Shown in pieces: positions 1 to 4,299 of a stretch of DNA of 11,419 nt. A program made the position numbers and the translations under genes. The notes under the pieces are model-generated. The model saw only the letters and a list, made by a program, of their open reading frames with translations, searched no databases and was not told the origin of the DNA. The stretch is taken from NCBI GenBank assembly GCA_964639675.1, contig CAZXEK010000037.1, positions 1 to 11,419 on the forward strand. Reading direction: 5' to 3'. Position 1 is the stretch's first letter; each line of letters starts with the position of its first letter. Source of the stretch: JACQCV01 sp964639675 (GTDB lineage: Bacteria; Patescibacteriota; Minisyncoccia; Phycocordibacterales; UBA12445).

Positions 1-59
1 ACATTCGGATTTCTCTTCAACTCGAGAACCTCCTCGTTTGAAAATGTTGTTCTTTGCAT
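1..59 (-). CDS. Transposase N-terminus (IS3 orfA-like, HTH), partial
   Basis: Only 19 full codons are in the window, starting MQRTTFSNEEVLELK and ending RNPN at the edge. Patterns of this kind (aromatic, then a short acidic helix, then a Leu/Lys-rich stretch, then NPN) begin the helix-turn-helix orfA proteins of IS3-family elements found in CPR genomes; this is recognition from memory. The ATG at 59 is preceded by AAAAGAAT, a weak purine-rich ribosome site. An 11-bp inverted repeat lies directly upstream. The piece is too short to judge whether the gene is intact. It could instead be another small HTH protein, but the IS-like terminus at 135 supports a transposase. Confidence 0.45.
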   Translation of the reverse strand, partial: MQRTTFSNEEVLELKRNPN

Positions 60-60
60 A

Positions 61-94
61 TTCTTTTGTTAATTGGTTAATTCTAACAAAAGAA
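61..94. repeat. 11-bp perfect inverted repeat upstream of the transposase start
   Basis: TTCTTTTGTTA (61-71) and TAACAAAAGAA (84-94) are exact reverse complements around a 12-base AT-rich spacer. The inner arm contains the purine-rich stretch just before the transposase ATG. It could therefore hide the ribosome site in RNA or act as an operator. Either role is inference. Confidence 0.5.
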
Positions 95-144
95 ATCAAT
101 AGATTTTGAAATCTGTGTCCACTTTATGGGGTACAGATCACATG

Positions 145-216
145 CTCCCCGGGTAGGATTCGAACCTACGACCAACTCGTTAACAGCGAGCTGCTCTACC
201 ACTGAGCTACCGAGGA
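145..216 (-). tRNA. tRNA-Asn(GTT)
   Basis: The minus strand folds as a complete cloverleaf of 72 nt: a 7-bp acceptor stem TCCTCGG/CCGGGGA, D arm GCTC/GAGC, anticodon stem GCTCG/CGAGT with loop CTGTTAA (anticodon GTT), and T arm GTAGG/CCTAC with loop TTCGAAT. The discriminator base is G, as expected for Asn. CCA is not encoded, because the bases after the discriminator are CAT. The 5' end is preceded by an AT-rich stretch that belongs to a 28-bp repeat shared with a remnant copy at 501-528. The only clear promoter upstream on this strand lies beyond the GIY-YIG gene, so this tRNA is probably transcribed through that gene. Confidence 0.95.
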
Positions 217-221
217 ATATA
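194..221 (-). repeat. 28-bp direct repeat, copy 1 (5' part of the intact tRNA-Asn)
   Basis: Bases 194-221 are identical to 501-528. The repeat covers five bases before the tRNA 5' end plus its first 23 nucleotides: the acceptor 5' strand, the D arm, and up to GAG of the D stem. Start-to-start distance is 307 bp. The two copies bracket the GIY-YIG gene. Confidence 0.9.
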
Positions 222-222
222 T

Positions 223-462
223 TTACTTCAATAATTTTTTCAAAGAATTACCTCCCTTATAACTCTTCAGCTTCTTCTCTCTCTTCATTGCCCCAGATCT
301 ATCAGAGAAAGTTTCAACATATATTATTTCCCACGGGCCACGATTTTTCGTAGAAAAAACTTTATTATAATTATGAAGCTCTAACCTAAGACGGACATCT
401 TCCGTTTGTCCAATATACCTTTCTCCTTTCGAATTTTCAATTATATATACAGTGTAGCCCAT
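223..462 (-). CDS. Single-domain GIY-YIG nuclease-family protein
   Basis: The 79-residue protein is almost exactly one GIY-YIG domain. It has the VYII strand near residue 5, YIGQT near residues 16-20, a conserved Arg region RLRLELHN near 25-32, and the catalytic-Glu helix MKREKKLKSYKGG near the C-terminus. UvrC-type GIY-YIG domains cut DNA with one metal ion. Stand-alone copies include YhbQ-like proteins and homing-type nucleases; the actual substrate here is unknown. The stop codon lies six bases before the tRNA-Asn 5' end. The ATG follows directly on a degenerate tRNA copy and has no Shine-Dalgarno sequence. That packing between tRNA pieces suggests that gene and tRNA fragments move or are processed together (inference). 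The domain call is firm; biological role and mobility are not. Confidence 0.85.
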   Translation of the reverse strand: MGYTVYIIENSKGERYIGQTEDVRLRLELHNYNKVFSTKNRGPWEIIYVETFSDRSGAMKREKKLKSYKGGNSLKKLLK

Positions 463-523
463 TGTTCAAAACACCAACTCATTAATCCCGCTAAGCGGGA
501 CTCTACCACTGAGCTACCGAGGA
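463..523 (-). pseudogene. Degenerate tRNA-Asn copy fused to the front of the GIY-YIG gene
   Basis: From 523 leftward the strand repeats the first 23 nt of the tRNA-Asn exactly. The anticodon arm is then replaced by a 15-base palindrome. After it, TTAATGAGTTGGT matches TTAACGAGTTGGT of the intact gene at 12 of 13 positions. The following TTTTGAACA only loosely resembles the T loop, and the GIY-YIG ATG sits where the T arm and acceptor should be. There is no anticodon, T stem or 3' acceptor strand, so it cannot be a working tRNA. It could be the original 5' half left by an insertion, or a tRNA-like leader of the nuclease mRNA. Confidence 0.8.
486..500. repeat. 15-base perfect palindrome replacing the anticodon arm
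   Basis: TCCCGCTTAGCGGGA on the minus strand gives a 6-bp GC-rich stem with a TTA loop. It sits exactly between the D-arm match and the second tRNA match of the degenerate copy. No U-run follows in either direction, so it is not a typical terminator. Confidence 0.8.
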
Positions 524-528
524 ATATA
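501..528 (-). repeat. 28-bp direct repeat, copy 2 (remnant tRNA)
   Basis: Identical base for base to 194-221. It forms the start of the degenerate tRNA copy and is the promoter-proximal copy on this strand. Confidence 0.9.
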
Positions 529-549
529 AAATCAAGAACTATGACCAAG

Positions 550-578
550 ATAGTATCAAAAATTCTCCGAAAAGGCAA
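550..578 (-). promoter_or_regulatory. Candidate sigma70 promoter for GIY-YIG and tRNA-Asn
   Basis: On the minus strand TTGCCT (-35, 573-578) is followed after 17 bases by TACTAT (-10, 550-555). The predicted start is near 543, about 20 bases before the remnant tRNA. No comparable promoter is visible between the GIY-YIG gene and the intact tRNA-Asn. Confidence 0.5.
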
Positions 579-610
579 AACTTCAAAAATAAGTTTGTAC
601 GTGCAATGCA

Positions 611-638
611 TTGACAAGAGAGAGGCCTTACCTATAAT
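611..638 (+). promoter_or_regulatory. Consensus sigma70 promoter of the 203-residue orphan gene
   Basis: TTGACA (611-616) and TATAAT (633-638) both match the consensus fully, with a 16-base spacer. The predicted start is near 645, giving a leader of about 47 bases. It diverges from the promoter at 550-578. Confidence 0.8.
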
Positions 639-678
639 TATTAATAGTTCTTTGATAGCAAGATCCATCACATAAATC

Positions 679-685
679 AAGGAGG
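679..685 (+). promoter_or_regulatory. Strong ribosome binding site
   Basis: AAGGAGG lies six bases before the ATG at 692 and fixes that start. It is the clearest Shine-Dalgarno sequence in the window. Confidence 0.85.
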
Positions 686-691
686 GGTGCG

Positions 692-1303
692 ATGACAGAT
701 GAAAACAATGCTTTTCCAACAACTTTTACTACAATAAAAACTACAGCAGAATATATAAAAAAACCGCATATACTAATCTGGTTAATGGACCACAAAGAGC
801 CCATACCAATTAGTGCCAAAGACCTCTCAAGGGTAATTAATGAGATTCCAGGATTTACTGAAGCCCTTGCCAATAATTTAATCGTTGCTTTGAGTTTCTG
901 TGACATGATCACAGGGAAAATCGATATCGGAGGAGATATGGTGGATTTCGAATTTAACCAAGAGGTCAATCACTCTCCCATACTCTTCTTGCCTAATAGT
1001 GGAACTATCCACAATATCAACGAACTGACTTCAAAAAAAGATCCCGGCAGTCAGTCCTTAAAAGATTTCTTAGAAAAACATAACCTCAAGAACTATTTTA
1101 TTGGAAGATTCGGAGACACAGTTATATTTGCAGATTTGGCCCGAGGTGATCGGTTCATGACTGAAGCGGAGGCCAAGACTATTGGGTATAAAGAACCAGG
1201 ACCACCGATTAATTCTCCAATCACCACTGACGAATCTAAGCAGAATGAAAAATCACTAAAGGAATCTAACTACATCGAAGAGTCCAAAAAAATAGTGAAT
1301 TAA
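692..1303 (+). CDS. Orphan protein, 203 residues, possible N-terminal winged-helix fold
   Basis: I do not recognise the family. The start is fixed by AAGGAGG six bases upstream and a consensus promoter. There is no signal peptide or membrane segment, so it is probably cytoplasmic. Residues about 17-90 read like helix, helix-turn-helix, then a short beta wing (a PISAKDLSRVI helix, a long Ala/Leu-rich helix, then GKIDIGGDMVDFEF), which could be a winged helix; this is a guess from the pattern. Residues about 95-160 are mixed alpha/beta. The last 40 residues or so are polar, rich in Lys, Glu, Ser and Asn, and probably disordered. It appears monocistronic, with its own promoter and a terminator at 1333-1359. 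It could be a DNA-binding regulator, but no function is assigned. Confidence 0.8.
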   Translation: MTDENNAFPTTFTTIKTTAEYIKKPHILIWLMDHKEPIPISAKDLSRVINEIPGFTEALANNLIVALSFCDMITGKIDIGGDMVDFEFNQEVNHSPILFLPNSGTIHNINELTSKKDPGSQSLKDFLEKHNLKNYFIGRFGDTVIFADLARGDRFMTEAEAKTIGYKEPGPPINSPITTDESKQNEKSLKESNYIEESKKIVN

Positions 1304-1332
1304 AAAAAACGTAAAATAAATTAAAATTCACA

Positions 1333-1359
1333 CCCCAAGCTACAACTTGGGGATTTTTT
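1333..1359 (+). terminator. Intrinsic terminator after the orphan gene
   Basis: CCCCAAG (1333-1339) pairs with CTTGGGG (1346-1352) around a 6-base loop, followed by A and six T. It lies 30 bases after the stop codon and only seven bases before the miaA start, so it could also act as an attenuator for miaA. Confidence 0.85.
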
Positions 1360-1366
1360 AAAAAAG

Positions 1367-2281
1367 ATGACCCAAAAAATAAGAAGTAAAATATTAGTAA
1401 TACTAGGACCAACAGCTACAGGTAAAAGTGATCTAGCTGTTTTAATGGCCAGGAAGTTTAATGGTGAGATTATTTCAGCTGATTCAAGGCAGGTTTATAC
1501 TGACATGAATATTGGCACTGGTAAGGTTACAAAGAAAGAGATGCGGGGTGTCACTCACTATCTACTAGATGTAGTCTCCCCCAAAAAAGTATTCACAGTT
1601 GCTGATTATAAAAAACTAGCTACCGAAGCTATAGAAAAAATAATAGGCAAAAATAAGCTGCCAATAATTTGTGGCGGTACGGGTCTATATATCCAATCTA
1701 TAGTTGATAATTTAATAGTTCCTGATATCCCACCAAATTCAAAATTAAGAAAAGAATTAGAAAAAAAATCGCTGAAGGAACTCTTTGAAGAATTAAATAA
1801 ACTTGACCATAGACGCGCGAAAAACATAGACCATAAAAATAAGGTTAGATTGGTGCGAGCCATTGAGATCGCTAGGGCCATAGGGACTGTCCCAAAAATT
1901 AAATTAAGGGGAGGTAAGGACTATGAATTTCTACAGGTTGGGTTAACGCTTGATAAAAAAATATTGCAAGAGAGGATAAAAACCAGACTTTTAAAAAGAT
2001 TGCTAGGTGGAATGATAACTGAAGTTAGAAAATTAAAAAGATCTGGCTTGCCTTGGAAGAGATTAAACGATCTTGGTCTAGAATACAGGTTCGTAGCTAA
2101 CTATCTCAGGGGAAAGATGACTAAAAATGAGATGAGTGAAAAACTTTCAACTGCCATCAATCAATATGCTAAAAGGCAGATGACCTGGTTTAAAAGAGAT
2201 AAAAGAATTAATTGGTTTGATCCTAAAGATAACGAAAAAATAAAAACGTTAACCTCAAACTTTATACAAAATAACTATTGA
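1367..2281 (+). CDS. miaA: tRNA dimethylallyltransferase MiaA
   Basis: MiaA transfers a dimethylallyl group to the N6 of A37 in tRNAs that read UNN codons, the first step to i6A/ms2i6A. At 304 residues it is of normal length. Visible motifs: P-loop GPTATGKSD at residues 14-22, SADSRQVY at 37-44 with the catalytic-type Asp39, HYLLDVVSP at 64-72, GGTGLYI at 103-109, and the C-terminal signature QYAKRQMTWFKRD. The start cannot be much later, because the P-loop begins at residue 14. The ATG lies seven bases after a terminator T-run and has no Shine-Dalgarno sequence. tRNA-Trp in this window carries A36-A37-A38, the motif MiaA needs, so it is a plausible substrate. The stop codon falls within a hairpin shared with convergent xseB. 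Confidence 0.97.
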   Translation: MTQKIRSKILVILGPTATGKSDLAVLMARKFNGEIISADSRQVYTDMNIGTGKVTKKEMRGVTHYLLDVVSPKKVFTVADYKKLATEAIEKIIGKNKLPIICGGTGLYIQSIVDNLIVPDIPPNSKLRKELEKKSLKELFEELNKLDHRRAKNIDHKNKVRLVRAIEIARAIGTVPKIKLRGGKDYEFLQVGLTLDKKILQERIKTRLLKRLLGGMITEVRKLKRSGLPWKRLNDLGLEYRFVANYLRGKMTKNEMSEKLSTAINQYAKRQMTWFKRDKRINWFDPKDNEKIKTLTSNFIQNNY

Positions 2282-2300
2282 AGTCTGACTTAAATAGTTA
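2272..2300. terminator. Hairpin between convergent miaA and xseB, possible weak terminator
   Basis: TAACTATT (2272-2279) pairs with AATAGTTA (2293-2300). Inside, AAGT pairs with ACTT around CTG, leaving one G/A mismatch. It overlaps the miaA stop codon. On the minus strand it is followed by ATTTTGTAT, a modest U-rich tail; on the plus strand there is no direct U-run. Placement between convergent genes suggests termination, perhaps mainly for the xse unit. Confidence 0.4.
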
Positions 2301-2323
2301 GATACCTGTTGGTTCATTTTTCC

Positions 2324-2518
2324 TTATTCTAATTCTGCCTTAATCTCGTTAAATTCATTCGAAACCTCCTTTAATCTATCGCGGAGCTGTTTAATTAGAA
2401 GGACACCTTCCTTAACCTTATCTATTCCCCTTTCCACATCTACTGCCTCCTCCTTTTCAAACCAATTGGCTATCCCTTCCAATTTTTTTAACGCTTCATT
2501 TATATCTAGTTTCTTCAT
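2324..2518 (-). CDS. xseB: Exodeoxyribonuclease VII small subunit XseB
   Basis: The 64-residue protein is mostly two amphipathic helices, with the family pattern of an early ALKKLEGI stretch and a later VKEGVLLIKQLRDRLKEV stretch. XseB forms the coiled-coil part of exonuclease VII, several copies binding one XseA, and the complex degrades single-stranded DNA. Length is slightly below the common 70-80 residues. The ATG overlaps the xseA stop by four bases (ATGA), which implies translational coupling. It is the last gene of the tRNA-Trp/xseA/xseB unit and converges on miaA. The sequence is short, but neighbourhood and pattern agree. Confidence 0.92.
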   Translation of the reverse strand: MKKLDINEALKKLEGIANWFEKEEAVDVERGIDKVKEGVLLIKQLRDRLKEVSNEFNEIKAELE

Positions 2519-3735
2519 AAATTTATTCTCTCTACAACTGATTCAATAGAGCTGTTAGCTAATAAAGTTTTTAATATCTCTCCCCTCCTAACATCCTTAG
2601 CGTCTCGGACAATCTTACCATTGGCTCCAGTGGTTAGACTATACCCCAATCTCAAACTCCTCTCTGGATTAGCAATATTTATTATCTTCTCAGCCCTGTT
2701 GATAAATTCTATCTTTCTATTTATGGAATCTGAAATATTCCTAATTGCATCCTTAACAATCCTCTCTGAGAGCATCGCAAAATTTGTAAATATAGACTTG
2801 ATGTGAAAAACCATCCCCGATACAAAATTTTGAGCCCTATTTTGAACTTGTCCAATGGTTGCAGTATACCCACCCAAAATCTTATCCTGAAAAACTGGTA
2901 GACCAAAAATCAAAGAATCCCAAGAACTATTTATAATATTGGCAGATGCTGTGGGGGTCGAAACGGATAAGTCAGCGACCATACAGGCAAGTGGTACATC
3001 GACGTCGTGACCTATACCAGCGATGATCGGAATTTTAGAAGCGAAGATCTCACGACAGACCGCTTCATTATTAAAAGCCTGCATACTCTCTAAACTACCC
3101 CCTCCTCTTATTACAACTAAAACGTCCAAATGGGGAAGTCTTTCATTAAACCAACCAATAGCACTGACGAGTTGATGTACTGCATCTTTACCCTCAACCC
3201 TCGAGTTTAAAAAACTTATCTTAAGATCAAGTGGTTTTAGATTATTTAAAAAATCATGGATGACTACCCCATCTCTAGATGAGACAACACCGATCTTGGA
3301 AATAAAAGAGGGTAGCTCACGTTTCCTGGTAAAAAGTCCCTCTGAGTCCAACTTCTTTAATAAAAGTTGATAAGCCTTCTTTAAGGATCCTTCACCAACC
3401 GGCTCAATGCTAGTGACCCAAAAACCAAAACTGCCATAAGATTTGGTGATACGAGCCGTTCCACCAACCTTGACCTCCATCCCATCTTGAACCTCTATGC
3501 CGATTCTCTTAAAATCCCAGATACCCATCACGCATTTCAAGATCGCCCTCTCTCCCCTGCCTCGAGCTGTGTCAGGATGGTTATCTTGTAAAGTAAAAGA
3601 AACCCATCGACTCGATGATTTAAATTCGCTAACTTCACCCATAACACTCGGACACCCGGTCGAAAGCATGTAATTAACACCGTCCAAAAACTGACCGACA
3701 GTTAAGATAATTTCAGGGCTATCTTTATTAAGCAT
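2515..3735 (-). CDS. xseA: Exodeoxyribonuclease VII large subunit XseA
   Basis: XseA is the catalytic subunit of exonuclease VII, which removes nucleotides from both ends of single-stranded DNA in repair. The protein has 406 residues. An N-terminal OB-fold spans about 10-112. The catalytic domain follows, with VVSSRDGVVIHDF (150-162), SRVEGKDA (178-185), IRGGGSLESMQAFNNEAV (209-226) and GIGHDVDVPLA (240-250), then a helical segment and a C-terminal region with the RLGYSL turn. The family's usual GHETD is GHDVD here. The start at 3735 is forced, because the conserved ILTV strand begins at residue 10 and there is no earlier start codon. This ATG directly follows the CCA of tRNA-Trp, so the gene has no leader of its own once the tRNA is cut out. 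Confidence 0.95.
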   Translation of the reverse strand: MLNKDSPEIILTVGQFLDGVNYMLSTGCPSVMGEVSEFKSSSRWVSFTLQDNHPDTARGRGERAILKCVMGIWDFKRIGIEVQDGMEVKVGGTARITKSYGSFGFWVTSIEPVGEGSLKKAYQLLLKKLDSEGLFTRKRELPSFISKIGVVSSRDGVVIHDFLNNLKPLDLKISFLNSRVEGKDAVHQLVSAIGWFNERLPHLDVLVVIRGGGSLESMQAFNNEAVCREIFASKIPIIAGIGHDVDVPLACMVADLSVSTPTASANIINSSWDSLIFGLPVFQDKILGGYTATIGQVQNRAQNFVSGMVFHIKSIFTNFAMLSERIVKDAIRNISDSINRKIEFINRAEKIINIANPERSLRLGYSLTTGANGKIVRDAKDVRRGEILKTLLANSSIESVVERINL

Positions 3736-3809
3736 TGGCGAGAGATGAGGGAATCGAACCCCCGACCGCGGTTTTGGAGACCGCTGTTATACCACTTAAC
3801 TAATCTCCC
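3736..3809 (-). tRNA. tRNA-Trp(CCA) with encoded CCA end
   Basis: This 74-nt cloverleaf has acceptor stem GGGAGAT/ATCTCTC, D arm GTTA/TAAC, anticodon stem GCGGT/ACCGC with loop CTCCAAA (anticodon CCA), T stem GGGGG/CCCTC with loop TTCGATT, and discriminator G. The 3' CCA is encoded, unlike in the tRNA-Asn of this window. The final A is adjacent to the xseA ATG, so tRNA and xseA must share a primary transcript. A36-A37-A38 makes it a likely MiaA substrate. Confidence 0.96.
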
Positions 3810-3820
3810 AGGATAGAATA

Positions 3821-3849
3821 AATATAGCCCATACAACACAAAAAGCCAA
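3821..3849 (-). promoter_or_regulatory. Candidate sigma70 promoter of tRNA-Trp/xseA/xseB
   Basis: On the minus strand TTGGCT (3844-3849) and TATATT (3821-3826) are separated by 17 bases. The predicted start is about 3814, roughly five bases before the tRNA 5' end, as is usual for tRNA genes. Confidence 0.6.
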
Positions 3850-3860
3850 CTTATTGAAAC

Positions 3861-3896
3861 ACTGTTTTATCCTCACAGCCGTGAGGATAAAACAGT
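3861..3896. repeat. Perfect 16-bp inverted repeat (hairpin) without U-run
   Basis: Bases 3861-3876 (ACTGTTTTATCCTCAC) are the exact reverse complement of 3881-3896, with a 4-base loop AGCC. It lies just downstream of rpmG on the minus strand and upstream of the tRNA-Trp promoter. In neither direction is the stem followed by a run of T; on the minus strand a T-run precedes it. It may end rpmG transcription, protect the 3' end of its mRNA, or be a dispersed palindromic repeat. Confidence 0.75.
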
Positions 3897-3912
3897 TAGT
3901 AAAAAAATAGAT

Positions 3913-4233
3913 TTATTCCTTGGCTTTTTTTGTCTTTGGAATTTTTGGAGTTTTATCAGCTTTCGAAGTTTCCTCAGCTGGAACCTTAGTCTCCTTATCT
4001 TTAAGAATTTTCTTCCCTTTTATTTCTGGAGCCTTTTTTACCTTTGGGTCTTGCTTCTTTGGCGCAGGTTTAATCGGAAGTTTAGCCTCTTTGTGCAGGG
4101 TGTGCTTCTTACACCATTTACAATATTTACTGAATTCAATCTTTCTTTCAACCTGCTTCTGATTTTTACGAGATATATAGCCCACTCGGCCGCAGTTATT
4201 ACAACGTAATCCTATTAAATGTTTTTGGGACAT
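3913..4233 (-). CDS. rpmG: Ribosomal protein bL33 with a long basic C-terminal tail
   Basis: bL33 is a small protein of the 50S subunit near the E site. Residues 1-50 match the family: LRCNNCGRVGYISRKNQK, then KYCKWCKKHTLHKE, with two CxxC pairs (Cys11/14 and Cys38/41) as in zinc-binding L33. The start at 4233 (MSQKH) was chosen because L33 proteins begin a few residues before the first CxxC; a longer frame to 4293 would add 20 hydrophobic residues of unlikely relevance. The family is usually about 50 residues, yet this one has 106. Residues 51-106 are a Lys/Pro/Ala/Glu-rich, low-complexity tail, probably disordered. No Shine-Dalgarno sequence is visible. The gene diverges from the methyltransferase at 4300. 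Confidence 0.9.
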   Translation of the reverse strand: MSQKHLIGLRCNNCGRVGYISRKNQKQVERKIEFSKYCKWCKKHTLHKEAKLPIKPAPKKQDPKVKKAPEIKGKKILKDKETKVPAEETSKADKTPKIPKTKKAKE

Positions 4234-4237
4234 AAAA

Positions 4238-4266
4238 TTGTTCAATAAAGTTAAGTATGCTATAAC
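4238..4266 (+). promoter_or_regulatory. Candidate sigma70 promoter of the methyltransferase gene
   Basis: TTGTTC (4238-4243) and TATAAC (4261-4266) are 17 bases apart. The predicted start is near 4273, giving a leader of about 27 bases before the ATG at 4300. Confidence 0.55.
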
Positions 4267-4293
4267 AGTATTACAAATTAGATAATAAATCAA
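4265..4293 (-). promoter_or_regulatory. Candidate promoter of rpmG, overlapping the divergent one
   Basis: On the minus strand TTGATT (4288-4293) and TACTGT (4265-4270) are 17 bases apart, with start near 4258. An alternative is TTGTAA (4271-4276) with TAACTT (4248-4253). Both are weak. Either would overlap the plus-strand promoter, so the two genes may compete for polymerase. Confidence 0.3.
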
Positions 4294-4299
4294 GGGTTT

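Larger units (their letters stand above)
1..135 (-). mobile_element. End of an IS3-like insertion sequence, cut by the window edge
   Basis: Read on the minus strand, the segment begins TGTACCCCATAAAGTGGACA at 135. This resembles the TG-starting termini of IS3-family elements, which often read TGTA..CCC..AAA..TGGAC. An ORF that looks like a transposase start opens 76 bases inside, a usual distance for orfA in this family. The element continues past base 1, so the other terminus, the rest of the transposase and any target duplication are not visible. It ends nine bases after the 3' end of tRNA-Asn. The family assignment rests on remembered terminus and N-terminus patterns, not a search. Confidence 0.55.

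Noticed and set aside
126..353. Open frame on the plus strand containing VGFEPTTNS and STTELPRN
   Set aside because: It is the antisense reading of tRNA-Asn plus the end of the GIY-YIG gene, a classic false ORF over a tRNA.
441..722. 93-codon open frame on the minus strand through the remnant tRNA
   Set aside because: It reads the tRNA copy (GSSVVES) and then overlaps the GIY-YIG start in another frame. The two divergent promoters lie inside it and no start signal is seen.
628..969. 113-codon minus-strand open frame
   Set aside because: It lies opposite the orphan gene, which has a promoter, strong ribosome site and terminator of its own. No motif is present in the shadow.
3861..3896. Ordinary rho-independent terminator of rpmG
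   Set aside because: The stem is perfect, but no U-run follows on either strand, so it is listed as an unexplained hairpin instead.
4234..4293. Longer bL33 start adding 20 hydrophobic residues
   Set aside because: bL33 proteins start just before the first CxxC. The added residues cover the divergent promoter region.
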